A stretch of 64,000 bases of DNA from Polytrichum commune (GCA_950295325.1 OX485805.1:42618758-42682757), one strand, 5' to 3'. Counted from the stretch's first letter, positions 47,645 through 61,278 are shown. Made by a program: numbers and translations. Notes: generated from the sequence alone by a model not told the origin.

Positions 47645-48365
47645 GGGGTTGTTTACATCATGGACCTTCAAGACCTAAGAAATGCATAGGAAAAAAGTAA
47701 AGTTCACACAAAAAAAGTAATCCAAAAATACATTTGACCTAAAGTCTCTAAATATTGAAGACCAATTATTGTACCTATCCAATAGTAGAATCCCACAAAT
47801 AAAGCAAAAACAACTCCCATAGAAAGTGAAGTCATTCCTTGTTCCTCTAAAATATGTGATTGGCCATTGAACTCGTCCCGTAACCACTTTGGTTTACATC
47901 AAGAAAAAAAATGTAAGAGTGACCATGGAAGTTGAGATCCCCAAAAGGCTTATTTTCATGCCTACATTATCCACTGCCATGGTCCAACGGGCTTTGCGGT
48001 GGGAGAGGCAAAAGAGGTTCTCTCGTCGCAAATTTCAAGGGACCATGGCAAAAACATGCTTTCTTCTTCCTCTTCTTTAATTTTTTTAGCCAAACATTTT
48101 CATAGTTACGGGGAAAGAAGGGAAGAAAAAGAGGAGAAGGTTAAACATGGAGAAAATTTCCCTTTTTGGACATATATTAAACAAAAATCAGCACATCCAC
48201 TTTTTTTGGTGTATGGTCACTCTTGGTCCACAATTGGTTTACACCTAGTCAGGGGCCCAAAGGCTTCAAAAGTGCATTTTTCAAAAATCGAACAATGGAA
48301 GTGTGACCATGAAAAAATGCCCTCTGACACAGGACAACTTCATGGTCCATGATGTAAACAACCCC
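47645..48365. mobile_element. 721-bp PIF/Harbinger (Tourist-like) element
   Basis: Left end GGGGTTGTTTACATCATGGA is repeated inverted at the right end (finishing 48365). Both sides are flanked by TAA (47642-47644 and 48366-48368). The GGGGTTGTTT-type terminus plus a 3-bp TAA duplication are typical of PIF/Harbinger non-autonomous elements. Sub-terminally, 'agagtgaccatgg' (47914) and 'ggtcactcttgg' (48207) are also inverted. No transposase is encoded. Confidence 0.85.
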
Positions 48366-48368
48366 TAA

Positions 48369-51300
48369 CATTTGTTACATCCACTTATTGACTTCAAATA
48401 GCTTGTTGTGTATGGGCCACCGCTACACTATTTTGTCCGTGGGTTACCATTCGAAGTTACGTGTTGCTATAACTTTTTATCGACATTATCGTTTTTTTAC
48501 CAACTAAGTTATATCATATTCCTTAGTGTGCATACTAACACACTGATTTGGGTATAAAATGATGCTTTGAGCAAAATATTATAGCAATGCATAACTCCAT
48601 ATCATAACCCACACTAATCAGACCAAACAGTGTAGTTGTCGGGTGACTAACCCAAGCAAAATGAGAGCCCATCAATGATAAGGCAAAGATTGGAGGACGT
48701 TGCGTTTCTTCTCTAAAGTGGGGCTTTGGGGGGGTTCATTATTGCCCTCTTAATCCTTAGACTTTGCAGTCAAGAAGATTGTCTAAGAGCCACCTTTTCG
48801 AGTGAGTTTCCATCCGTATGTTCCATAGATTGCAAAGGTAAAGTAATTGTAACTTAAGGCACACAAAAAGTTATTTATTTACTTTTAGAGGAAGAAAAAA
48901 GAACAAGCTAACATATTTTCTTTTCTTTTGAAAGGTGATACAAGTTTATAAACACTAGGAGCCTTCATCAAGTCACCAAACATCAATGCAAGGCACCTTG
49001 CTAAAAATAACACATAAACTTCAAGTTTAGGTCACATGGAATTATTGTATATGAGCGTATCTCTCATCTATAAAGTGACAATATCATGGATCATAATACA
49101 TTGGTCAATAATTGTCATTCAGAAGTTATTTTGACATTAAAATTATCATCACAAACCACATTAATTTGGCAGGATCCAATAGGAGTAGAATTGGCCACAA
49201 ACCTTGAATGGGGAATTGCAAATGTAATATAGATGTATGAACCCGTACATTTTGATAACATGGTTGACTATGATGTTAAGGGTTGTGAGTGTGTGTATGT
49301 GTGACATATGTGTGAATCATCATTGGTATCATCATGTGCATATTAGTTGTCTTGCTGCAAAACTTATTGTACCTCAAAGATGTTGCTCTCAAGATGAACT
49401 ATTGTGCATGCGCTAACTAGAAAACATTTGTGATTAACATACATGCAAAGTATCTTTTCCTCATAACATAATTCAATTGTATGGTTGTGTTTCATTCTAT
49501 ATTTAGCATACGACATGGGCCTCCACAATCTTATCTTCATAGGAAGAAACTCGTAAAGTGGGAAGAAACTGGCGCGAGTACGAAAAACGAATAGTGATGG
49601 TTTGAATAATATGATTATTTTGAAGAGTGTCAATGTTTTTAGTGATAGTGCTGCTATGAATAGTACTTTTAGTGTATAATACCAAGATGAACAATGTTTC
49701 ATGTGAATAACTCCACCCAAACTTTCAAGTGTTAGCATGAATGTGTGAACAATAAAATAATATTCTCACTTTGTTTGAAGGCCCCACGTAATATAATTGA
49801 CATATTCCAAAGTCATGGAACCAGCCCACACGACTGAATAATGTTATGGCCATTCATATCATATCTCCTTATTGAGAGATAATGCTTGTGTTATGAATGT
49901 CATCGCTCATGATAATTTTGTATCAGTATTTATTTTAAAGCTTACGTGGGATGTCAACAAGTTATTGTATTTGTGAAGGACTATGGAAATTTTATTTTAT
50001 TTTTTGCACTTGCATCTATATTGGTGCCCTTCAATTTTGATATGCATGTAAGGACCTCATTTTGAACAGTGTGACTGTGTTTCATGCTCAATCATATGTG
50101 TGGTGAAGAATTTCAATTCTATTTTTTGGGGGTACTTGAGCAACTAACAAACCCTACTGCACAAGAGATGGCCAACCGCTGAGAAGTAGTTCCATACTTT
50201 TTTTGCATTCTATGGGAGTGCACATCCACCAATATCTTACAAGACTTCTTAGAAAGTCATCAAAACTTAAAGAAACACATGACTTGAGCTTCAAGTTGAC
50301 GTGAATACTTCAACCCCGGTCATAGACTTGAATGTGAACCAAACCGATGTTGTTCTATTAATTAATTATTGTTTTAAAAAAAGTCGGGTTTAATTGCTTG
50401 TCACAACATCAACGAAATGTTGCTATGTGTAATGCATCAACTTTCATGGTGGAAGGTATCTCATCACGATGACCAATCTATGTACCAAACTTTGTAGATA
50501 ATGTTGTTGTTGTGTCTTTTGCCAAACTTACGCATCATTGTTCTTAATGTCCCCTTATCTCTTGCATATGCAGTGGTCCCAAGTCAACGAATAAAGTCCA
50601 CCCATCATCAAGTGAGGCATGTTTAGACGAGCGTCTGAACAAAAGATTGTCAAAGGTCAGTGGTTGAAATAACACTTTATCCAATGCAATGTTTATACCT
50701 AGGGTTTGACCACTTTGTCAACATGCCATGTCACCAACGAATGTAGCCACCTTGGCGGACAACATGGAAAAGTTTGGGTCTCACTTGGGGGGTGGTTGAA
50801 AACTTCTCCGGTGGAGGAACGCTCTTGCTTGTCTATTGAGGGTTTGGATTCTCCATTGGAAACCTAAATGACATGTGTGGGTGATAATGAAATTAAAATC
50901 CTTGTGTAATATAGTGTATAGAGAATAAACAAATGTATGTGTACTAACATCATGCTAGAAAACGAACTTGTATATTCATACTAATCTCTTTAATTTAATG
51001 TGATGAAGGCCTCCTCTACATACACAAAACATAAATCGTGAAATAAACATGCCACTATTACATGTACAATCCACTTTAATTCTCCAATGAGAAGGTCATT
51101 AAACACTTTTTTACCCATAGGATATAACTCATAATAGTGTGACCCCAAAACATACATCATCGATGTTGAAGACCATTCTACAAATATTATGTGAAGGCCT
51201 AACAAGTGATAGGCGCTTCCTCATGTATTCATGAATGATTTTTTCAAAGAGAAGCATAAACCACCAAAATGAAAAATGAGAGAACAAAGCCCCCAAAAAC

Positions 51301-51820
51301 TCAAAACGAATAGAAGAGCTACCTCAAGATTCCCCAAGCACCTCCACAACAACATTTTTATGAATGCATCAAACAAACAAAGACAAGAGCGCAATAACTT
51401 AGCCATAATCATGAGAGAAAAACTCAAGGGAATGGGTTGTGCCCTAGGGCCCGCCGCTCATTCCCACTAGTCCACCTTCAAGAGTAGGCCTTCCCAAAAA
51501 ACCATATAATCCCAATCAACTCCAATCCCACATTATCCATGCTTGCTATGTGGGATTCCATGTATATTCTTCATCCATTGAAAATGGTGTGGGTTGTTGT
51601 CCAAAATTGCCTTCATGTGAACCTAAACTGGCAGCCCTTGAAACTTTCAACCAATAAGAATTCAAGGATTCTCAAGAACCATGACCTAATGGCTTTCATG
51701 TTAACATGCCCTAAGTGGTCATATAGGTCATTTCAATCATGTTGCTAATGAATCTAAAATAGTTAGTGTCGTCCAACTTTTTTGGTTTTCCATAGTCATT
51801 TCGGAATTAAATGTGAATAG
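48369..51820. other. Gene-free AT-rich region
   Basis: About 3.4 kb. Open frames are short and unconvincing. A short R1-like tail is seen near 51719-51780. Nothing else supported. Confidence 0.4.
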
Positions 51821-53790
51821 GGTAGGACAATAGCCTGATAGTATCAAACTAGAACGCAACTGTTAGGCTATTATCTCGAGATATCAGAAACTCTTGATAC
51901 ATAGGGCTATGGTCTGATTCGAGGGAGTGCAATCCCTGGATTCTCGTAGTAAAAGTATATAGCCTGAACCTCACTTGAGAGAACTACCACTCTCTCTTCT
52001 TTGGCGATTTGATATGCTATTGACTTTGATGAATATAATTCTATTCGGCCATTGTGCCATCATCTATTATCTTGAGTGAGGATTGTGTCCAGAGATAATT
52101 GGATTTGTTTTGCAATGTCCATGATCTGATTCTTGAGTGATCAAAATCTTTTAAGGTTTCTTTGAATTTGTATTACATGGTCAATTGTCTGATGTGAGAT
52201 CAGTGATTGGTTAAGAAGTGTGAGATCTTCGTTGTTGTCTCTGGTAGAGGATTTCAATGGTCTGTTACTCTTTATAATATCTAAAAGTGGTCTTATTGGA
52301 GTTCTCTAATCTGTATGTGGTGGAATCTGTGATTATCGTATGCCGAGGATTGTGAAGTAAATTTGGAGTGATTCCTGATTTAATTAGTTTGAGAAATCTC
52401 CTTGTCTATTGACTGGCAAGGTAATCGAACTGTTGGTCATCATCGATCGGAAAGAGAAGTAATAAGTCTAATTGCAGTGTCAATGTTTATCTCTCTCATA
52501 AGTTGTACTGACGTCTGACTGACCGAAACAAGTTTAATTCAAAAACTACTCTACCGGGAATGTGAGAAACCATCGTCTTTTACACCATAATTTGCATTGG
52601 GTGAATGAAGCAAAAAGCTTATGAGTGAATTTTAATTGGAATCAACCCTGTCATAGTGTTTGTGCTGGTCGTGGAAGTTACCTTTACCTCTTCTCACCAG
52701 GAATAACGTGTGTTTGCTTCCTGGGAATTTAATCATATGTAGTAACAAATGTCTTTCCACTCAATCACCTGAAGGAGTCAACTTCATGTTGTGTAATATG
52801 TCTTTGTGAAGTAATTGAATGTAATGCATGTCAAAGTGTCTGTACGTAATTATGTAGTGGCTTCAGTCCATTGACAAGAGAAGAAGCCAAGTATGTAAGA
52901 GAGAGAAAAGGCTATGGACTTGCGGATCGGTTACAGGTCCGAGGCCAGCCGAATATAGTAGCCACTTGGTGTCTTTTGGCTGACTGCAGTGGAGCCGAAA
53001 GGACAGAAGAACCAGTCCATTGCCTATGAAGACTTCTGGAGCCGGGAGGAACCCAGTCGAATATCCATAGACCGGACATTCACAGGACGGTAACTTCTGT
53101 GTTGAATTAATTGACAAGTAAAATAATATTAATCATTTAATTCTTACAAGGATAATTAAGTGATTAATTCTTGAATTCTATTATGAAACATCTACTTGAG
53201 GCTAAGAGTGACATCAGGGAGTGATGTTGCAAGCAACAGGGCAATGAGCTTATCTTTTGCGGTGGCAAAGTAAGTAACCAAAGACAATTGTCGGACTGCC
53301 ACATTAATGGAATTATTTAATCAAGGGATACTGGAAAACCTTGTAAGGATTACTGACGGTCATTTCGATTTACATTAAAAGGATTAGTAAATGAAAAGGC
53401 CATGGGTTTCTCCAGAGGGCCCTCGCCTCTAGAATTAGACAACAAATTGGTACTTCAAATACATGACAATTGACTATGGCTGTGCCTATGCCTGTGCACC
53501 GCACTAATGTTTACATTAAATAAACCCACTGCCAGACTATTGTTTGGGGAATTAGAGTGAGGTGAGTGACTGTTGTCATTGCATGTACTGCTATTGAGAG
53601 ATACATTAACTTTTATTACACCTTTCTCATCTAAATGTTAATTCCAAATCTGAAATGAAGTGTAATAAACCAATCATTTACCTAATCAATCCTATGTGAG
53701 ACACCTAGATACCATTACAATCACCTTTTAAGTCTTCCCTGAGTGATTCCATGGGTTTTATTTGTAGCCAGAAAACTAACTACAATTAGT
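51820..53790 (+). repeat. Long dispersed repeat, left arm of an inverted pair
   Basis: The part at 53490-53790 aligns with the reverse complement of 56050-56350. Shared landmarks are 'cctatgcctgtgcaccgcact', 'cactgccagactattgtttggg', 'agagtgaggtgagtgactg' and, later, 'tgagacacctagata.ca...atcaccttttaagtcttccct'. Upstream similarity (51900-53000 with 57430-56600) is weaker. It may be a solo LTR or another retroelement remnant. A GGCCATGGG motif is shared at about 53399 and 56562. Confidence 0.55.
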
Positions 53791-55600
53791 ATATTATGAA
53801 TGTGCAATCCAATATCTTGTAAACACGTGTCTCTTCAATATCACTTCTTAAATCCACACCTAATCACATATACATACAAATCTAGGTGTCCAAATCTTGG
53901 CTAACTTCAATTTAGGCATGTTGACCTCATGCATTACATGATTTTGTAAAGAATGTTGTTGTGTCTTTTGCCAACCTACAAATGTTACCACCATAATTGG
54001 ACCAACATATACTTATGCATGGGTACTAATAACCAACATAAACAAGTCATATCAAAGAACCTACCTATAGATATAAAGATTGTAATATAAGTCGAATAGT
54101 GGCATGTTCCTCTTTGACACAAGAATAATACAATCATGAATGCACAAGAAACATCAATATTAATACTTTCAAAACTTTGTACATTACAAATGCTTTACAA
54201 CTTTAATACAATATTGTGATTTCTATGAGTCGAACCATCCAATCATAGGAGAGAATGTGGTATTTAATAATAATAATATTATTATTATTATTTTAAGAAG
54301 TCATGGTGGGAAAACAATGGGAATAAGACTTTATGTAAATTGGGACATTCTAAACAAGTAGTATCAAAACTCTATTGTCCTTGCATATCATAAAATAATG
54401 AGAGGGAAGACCATGGCACGAGGGAAAAAGACATACCACTTGAAATCTGTAGAGAGTTGGGAAGAAATGATAAATAATGGGGATTCTGAAAAGAAGGGGT
54501 GCTCAAAGACATGCATTTTTTATATACTACAATTTTGCAAGGACATTGTAGTTTCTAGTCAAAGTTGAATATAACGCAACTTACTTGTGATGCATAATTG
54601 CAAGTCAAATTGTCTTGTAAACTATGTGTAATTCATAGTGCAAGGCTATTGTCTGATAATTAGTTGAAATTCTCGAAGGTGTGGAACTGGATTGCAAATG
54701 TTTTGTTATATATTTGTATTCAAGTTTGATTGTGATTTGATTTCTATTGAAAATAAAGAATTTTTTCTTTTTCTTTTTGGGCAATTGAGTTTTTTTTTCC
54801 TTGTGAGAATTACTGCTTCATTAGAGGCTCAAGCAAGCTTTTTGAGAGAATTCCATGGTATAATATCTTTGAATACTTAATTGAATTGTCATTTCATGCT
54901 TGTGCTATGGTCTATAGAGAGGGAAAATCCCAAAAAGTTGTTAGTTTGTGAATAAACCCATGTTGATTGGTATGGTGCCGTAGAAGTTTGTTTTAACAAA
55001 AATGGAATCCTCGGAGTAAAGTAATTTACACATTTGAGAAGTTGTATTGAAGGCTCTTTGAGACTACAATCATGCTAATTTCCTGATTAAGATGAAACAC
55101 TGGTGGATCACACCATTGTCAGTAATATGATGACATAATAATTATTAATTTTTGGAAAGGATATCAAAGGATAATTTGAGTACTATAGTCTTTATTGATT
55201 ATGACCAACGAGATGCTTGAGTCATCGAAAGCAAGAGGAGAAGACCATGGATTGGGTACATTGACATATGATTGTTGTGGCATGCTTGGATAAAAACATG
55301 TCTAAATGAAGAGAATGATGAAATAAATAATTTGTGAAGGAGGAAAGGATGTAGTCTCATGGTAATAAATAAATAAAAGTTCCATTTTCTTACTTTTGAC
55401 AGGATAAAAGAAGATGACATGATGAGAGAATTGCCAACAAAGAAAACAAGAAAAAATTGAGAAGATTAACACTTGCAAGGGTTGAATCGACAACATGTTA
55501 TGGTTACATCAAGTTCTAAAAGGTGAAAAAAATTGCCATACAATAAAACTGGAATATGTAAAATTGGAAATCATGTAAGGGTGACAACATTGCAAATGCA
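53791..55600. other. Gene-free AT-rich region before the gypsy remnant
   Basis: About 1.8 kb. Contains an R1-like fragment (about 53800-53920) and an AT-palindromic TAA/TTA run at 54262-54292. The right part could be the decayed gag region of the gypsy element, but I cannot support that from the translation. Confidence 0.35.
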
Positions 55601-55627
55601 AGTTATACAAGAGGAATGTTAATTAAT

Positions 55628-55860
55628 TTAAGTCTATTGCCTAAAATGGCAGATCATACACGTACTAAGTCCTTAGGTCAACTACTTCAAGTACCAATCC
55701 AAATCGCTAGTCGAAAATACAAAAGTGATTTCATTGTACTCCGGACCAATGATGCTATACAATTTATACATGGTATATTGGATAGAACTTGGTAAATAAT
55801 GGTTAAGGCTAATAAAGATTGGGGTAAAGGAACCCTTATCTTAGGCATAGGAAAAAATAA
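55628..55860 (+). pseudogene. Ty3/gypsy aspartic protease region remnant
   Basis: The frame reads SLGQLLQVPIQIASRKYKSD then FIVLRTNDAIQF and GILDRTW, the typical tail of a Ty3/gypsy protease domain, a stop, and then MVKANKDWGKGTLILGIGKN, which usually follows it. The catalytic Asp motif itself is not clear. This appears to be the upstream part of the same element whose RNase H and integrase lie at 57840-58876; the reverse transcriptase core between them is missing or replaced by the repeat at 56050-57430. Confidence 0.6.
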
Positions 55861-56049
55861 AACTATCTAACATTCTCCCCAACCCGATATCATGGAGAGA
55901 CTCAAGAGGAAGGCATTGAATTCACATTCCTATGAAAGACAATGACTCTAATAATGCTATTTTAGGTTGGATAAATTCTTGTCCAATCTATTGCATAACC
56001 TCTACCTAATTGTAATCCATCAAACATAAAGAAACGGTTTGCCCCATCA

Positions 56050-57430
56050 ATAAAACCAAATGAAAATTGTAGTGTGGTTTTTGGTTAGGAACAAACCCAA
56101 GGATACAATTAGGGAAGACGTAAAAGGTGACTTGTATATCGTCTAGGTGTCTCAGATAAGTTTTATTAAGGAAAACACAGGGTTATCTCACTTCATTCCG
56201 GATTAGGACTGACAAGTGGGTTACGGGTAAAGAATTTTTTTTTAAAAGCTCTCTGAATCAATACATGCATTTGTGGCAATCACTCACCTCACTCTACATT
56301 CCCAGGCAATAGTTTGGCAGTGAGTTCATTTTAATTGGACCAAGTGCGGTGTGCAAGCATAGGCACATCCATATATAGTCAATAGTCATGAATAGAATAG
56401 TTCAATTTCGTCTCTTTACCAAAGCCACAAGCACTTTGGTATTGTCAATAGTCTACTCATTAATTAACTTCATTTAATCTAACTTGAAATATCCGTGAAT
56501 ACATCTATCCAGAAAGTGCATGTCTTTCTTGATTAGGCGGAATTGACTGGGGTAGGATGGCCATGGGCCTTACACTAGAATCATCGAAAACTATAGATCT
56601 TTACTCGGGTTAAGGCTTACGCGATCATGGCAATGGCCATCCCTTTAGCTTCTGTAGATGATTGCCTCAATCATGGTCTCTCTTGACCTTTCATCTCCTT
56701 CTTCCTCTTGTTGATGGTGGAGCGGTCCATATATAGTATGCACTTATTACACCATAAAGAAAGCACTAATATTGCCAGAGTTACAAATTCACAAGTTAAA
56801 GTCTCACCCTCTTTTCCTATCACAAGCCACGGGTATTTCCCGTAGCGAAGAGTTTTGGGTTCAATTCCTTTAGGGGCGCTCAACATGATGACATGCTTTG
56901 GATAAATTGACTGGCAACGGAATATAATTAACCCTCAGGGATTCAGAAGGAATTCCACGTACACGATACTTTATTCCTCATGATCAACGCAATCAAAGTA
57001 ATAACCGGCTAATTTAGACCCACCCATACATGCTGACATTATATAGTTTAAATCACTCCAGATTATTGTCTTTCTAAGGCTCCGGGAATTGACTTACTTG
57101 CTGGACGATTGACTATCATAACCGTTCAACACCAGAGTCTTTCTCAAGGGTTCCCTGGAAACACTTACTTATCCTCTCGATTGAGGATAGATTCCTTATT
57201 CAAACGGGTCAGGGAACCACCACGCATTCAGGCTAACACGGAGGAGCGAAGACATCAATTCAAGTGCATAGCCTAATCCTCTTTCTTTGACTTATGCATG
57301 CGCATTAGCAAACAAAGAACGCATGCTATGAGACCTCCACACAACAAGTATTCTTAGACTATGGCCAAGTCACGTCCGACCTTAGTAGAGATAGACTTAC
57401 CGCCAATTGACTCGAACATGGAGGCGGGGA
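56050..57430 (-). repeat. Long dispersed repeat, right arm of an inverted pair
   Basis: Reverse-complement partner of the 51820-53790 repeat. It sits between the protease and RNase H remnants of the gypsy element, so it probably inserted into or replaced the reverse transcriptase part. A minus-strand open frame at 56671-56886 (KGIEPKTLRYGKYPWLVIGK) lies inside; see findings. Confidence 0.55.
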
Positions 57431-57839
57431 GATTATAAACTTCTATATTAAAGCCTGGAACAAGCAAAGGCATGGGGAATCACTCCCATACAAATAAGAT
57501 ACAAAAAAACTTATGGACTCAGGTAATTGCCAATTTAGTCTCGGATCAATCCCTGATCCACAAAAAAAAAAAAAATTTCGAAAAAATCTCATGTTCTTCC
57601 AATACTCACCCCAACCCCACAACAAAGCCACACATAAAAGCCTTTCATATCCAGCTCTCTCTCTCTCTCTCCCTTTCAATACTAATTTTTCCAATCTCCT
57701 TAGCCTATTGTCCTCATTTAACACATGACAAATGAATAGACCAGTGTTTCCCTTTTCACACTTTATCTCCTATTTAGTGCAAAATGTACAAAAAATTCTT
57801 ACTACAATAACCAACAAATTTTTCAAGAAGAATGAGAAG

Positions 57840-58876
57840 ATGTTATGTTTACTTCTAATGCACCTTTTAAGGGTTACGTGTCAAAAATTATTTTCATATT
57901 TATTTTGATTCATCTAATGTAGTAATCGAGTTTATCTTAAGCAAGAAAGATTAAAAAAAATCATGACCATCCTATCTATTCTTCTAGTCATCAATTCGTT
58001 CAAGTTGAAAGTAATTATACTGCAACGGAGCATGAAGCCTTAGGTATGATTTTCTCAGTCCATAAGTTGCGTCATTACCTTTTGGGAAACAATTTTGTCT
58101 TTCATGTGGATCATGACGTAATAAGATACATGATAAATAAACCATGGTTAAATGGAAACAAAGCAAGATGGGTATTACCTTTGCAAAAGTTTAATTTTAT
58201 AGTGGAATCAAGACCATGCAAAAACCATGTTAATGTTGACCACCTTTCACGATTAAACAAAGATTATGGATATGAAGGTATAGATGATTCCTTTCCAAAT
58301 GCACAACTATTTTATATGGATGTAATCTCTAAGGAGTATGCATAAATAATTGAGTTTTTTTCTTCTAAAGAATAACTTTCCTTCCGAATATGACAGAAAA
58401 TAAAAACATTGATTAATTTTAAAGCAATGCCTTACACCATCGTAGGTGATACATTGTATTAAAAAAGGAAAACATGGTGTTTTATGATGTTGTATCACTA
58501 ATCTTAAAATATATTTTAATTTAAAAATAATGTCATGATAGTATGGATGGAGGCCACTTTCCAGGAGATGTTACAGCTAGGAAAATATTACAAAATGATT
58601 ACAGGTGGCCACCTTTTTATTTTGATTGCATAACTTATACAAGAGAATGTGATGTATGTCAAAGAATATGAAATCCGATTGACTTCTTCGCAATGCCACT
58701 TATACCCATATTAACTCTTGTACCTTTTGAAAAACGTGGAATTGATTTTGTCGGACCTATCAACCCTCCAAGTCACCATCATTTATATTAATACATTTGA
58801 ATAGCCACGGATTATGCCACTAAATGGGCTTAGTTTGAAATTACTCAAGAAGATTGTAGAGCTCGAGAAGCTAAAT
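57840..58876 (+). pseudogene. Ty3/gypsy RNase H and integrase (5' half), degenerate
   Basis: Continuous RNase H reading from about 57960 to a stop at 58343, with ESNYTATEHEALGMIFSVHK, HVDHDVIRYMINKP and KNHVNVDHLSRL as the conserved blocks. From about 58549, GGHFPGDVTARKILQNDYRW and CDVCQR form the integrase zinc-binding domain, then GIDFVGPINPP and ATDYATKWA start the catalytic core. Several stops and a short indel interrupt it. It breaks off at TAAAT 58872-58876, where a 4.8-kb insertion begins. The core resumes at 63692. Confidence 0.85.
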
Positions 58877-59700
58877 CAAAGGAACAAACCACAACAAGGG
58901 AGCTCTAGAGAAAGTAAGAGAGGGACGGAGGTTGAGGCCTGATCCCCCCATTGGGAACGCAATTGAGAACAAGAGCCATTGGGAACACAAATTGGAAACG
59001 GGCCACTAAACATGGGGAACGAAGGAAGCAACTCAGGAACACAAAGAAAGTCATGAACCGACTTGGGGAGTAGCCTCAACCAAAAGGATAGACGAACTAT
59101 ACGAAGTCAAGTAGAACACATAGTATAAATACTTAGTAATTAGAGTTAGACCTAGATGGATATAAGTAGATGAATAGATAGGCAAGAAGGATGACCATCA
59201 TATGGGATGATCCTAACCATATCAACTTATTTCTTTATGAATGGAATGGATAAAATTATATAAGGCTTGACGGAAGGCCACGACACATCTAGGTATGTGG
59301 GTAAATGATTCACATGTCTCTTATGATTACATATTAATTAAGCACGTGCCTAATATTACAAATAAATTGGTTGAACTAAATTTAGGAGGTCGAAACGTAC
59401 AAGGTTAAAAATTAGGCAATGGAAACATTGGGTAATAGGGGTAGGTAGTGTAACCACTTTATCAAGAAATTCGTAGATTTTGAACACTATATAAAGGGGC
59501 ATAACAAAACCCCTAAAGGTCCTCATTTTCATATCAAACATTCCACGTGAACGTCGAAGACTATCGGAAGGGAAGACCTTGAACACCCGAAGACCAACGG
59601 GAGCGCATTCTTGAGAACTCGAAGACTATCCGGAGCATTAAAGACCTTTGAAGTCTAAAGACTTAGAGAAATTTATGGGAGCATGTTCGATTCCAAGATT
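58877..59700 (+). repeat. LTR-like repeat, copy 1
   Basis: Shares with 59880-60660 an ordered set of motifs: 'gtagaaatacttagta..ttag', 'acctagatg', 'ggcacatctag', 'aagcacgtg', 'gaaccaaattta', 'ctatataaagRgGgcaYa', 'cccctaaaggtcctcatt' and 'cgaagac'. CTATATAAAGGGGC at about 59488 is a plausible TATA box. Similarity is moderate, so the pair is old. Confidence 0.5.
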
Positions 59701-59879
59701 TAAGGAAAATTCCCAAGCATCTCAAATCCAAGAGTTAGAGAAATTCATCAAAACTTTTTCATGAAAGAGAAGACTTGAAATACGAGAAGTAGATCTCAAC
59801 AGGAACTCACGAACTTGTGGAAGGTTTTCCATAACATGTGATATCTCTAAAGCTTGAATTGATAAATGTAGAGCCTCCG

Positions 59880-60660
59880 AACTCTCAACTAGAAGCGGAG
59901 GAAGGAAGTGAATTGGGAACCGGCGAGGTGCAACGCTGGAACTGGTAACGGGAGGAAGTTAGAGCGAAGGAAACCTGGAGCCGGCCGAAGGGACTGAGAG
60001 CCGGCCGAGGAAAAGAGGCGACAATGGAGCCGCGTGCCACGTGGGAAGAGGAGTTGCGAGCGCGAGGGAGGAGATGGTGAAGACCGAAGCTTAACCAACA
60101 AGATATAGGGTCTCAGCTGAGGTCCGAGCCTCAGCACTAGGAGGAGGACAACTAAATTAGAAATACGGGCATCCAGCTGGGAACGAGCTATTAGTAAGGA
60201 GAGTAGCACTAGTGTAGTTAGGACTACTGCAGTGGAGTAGAAATACTTAGTAGATTAGGAGTAGACAAATATAAATACAAGAAGACGGATGTAACTAACC
60301 TAGATGAATGGGATTAGAAAGGGCATGACTAAGTCCCATGGCACATCTAGACAAATAAGACATTTCCCAAATGTATTTCACTAGTACATCTATTTTAAGC
60401 ACGTGTTATTACTGTTAATAGATCTGACTGAACCAAATTTAGACTGCAGCTACATACAACGTTTAAAATAGTAAATTCACACATTTCACAATTAAGAGAA
60501 GACCTAACCGCCACATCACCCATTTGGTAGATATCGAACCCTATATAAAGAGGGCACATAGGGGCCCTAAAGGACCTCATTCTAACGCGAGCTATTCGAA
60601 GTGGAGGACTAGGAGACCGGTGGCCTACAAGACTGGATGACCTCGAGACCGGTGACCTAC
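59880..60660 (+). repeat. LTR-like repeat, copy 2
   Basis: Second copy of the repeat above, with a TATA-like CTATATAAAGAGGGC at about 60541. It begins with a GC-rich, purine-biased segment (59890-60180). Confidence 0.5.
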
Positions 60661-60676
60661 AAGACCGGAGGACTTA

Positions 60677-61278
60677 GGGCCACTTCACACATGAGCCAAG
60701 AGCCGTGACCTTGTAATGGTGAGGACCCTTGACTCTCATCCAAAGGCCGTACCATGGGTGTTGGGAAAGCCATTTTATGTAGTCTTTGGCCCTCAAGCAT
60801 AGTGTGAAGTGAGAATGAACCATGTTGCGGGACCATTGCATATTTTGTTGGCGGAAAAAGAGGGGAGGATTTGGTTTAATATAATATGTCTCCAAGTTTA
60901 TCAATTTAAGATAACTACTTGGTGGTGTTTGTCTGTCCTGGAATCTGTCTTGGAATCTGTCCTGGAATCTGCCATGCAGTCTGTCCTGAAATCTGTCCTG
61001 CTGGAAAAAAAAATTAAAAAATCATGGTCTCCCGGAATTTGCGTCAAGCCTACCTCTTGGAGGTGGGCCTGACGCAAATTCCGGTAGACCATGCACCCTT
61101 ATCCACAACTAGCCATGTAGGACTCCATGTAGACTTTTCATCCACGAACTTTTCTTTGGGCCTTTAGGCCTTCACCTCCTAGTGTGAAGTGAACTTGGAC
61201 GGTTTCCGCCTTTTCGACCAATGAGAGCTCTTACATTGCCATGGTCAAGGGCCTTCAGCCTTGTGTGTGAAGTGGCCC
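60677..61278 (-). mobile_element. 602-bp inverted-repeat element, family C, copy 4
   Basis: Terminal inverted repeat GGGCCACTTCACACATGAG / ...GTGTGAAGTGGCCC, flanked by TTA (60674-60676 and 61279-61281). It aligns end to end with the reverse complement of 18393-18982. The centre carries a near-perfect hairpin at 61021-61093: CCGGAATTTGCGTCA faces TGACGCAAATTCCGG around a CTC..TTGG..GAG loop. A TTA duplication fits PIF/Harbinger-type transposition. No coding sequence. Confidence 0.85.

Noticed and set aside
56830-56885. A 'gggttcaattcc' stretch resembling a tRNA T-arm
   Set aside because: I could not fold a cloverleaf with a matching acceptor stem, D-arm and anticodon arm.
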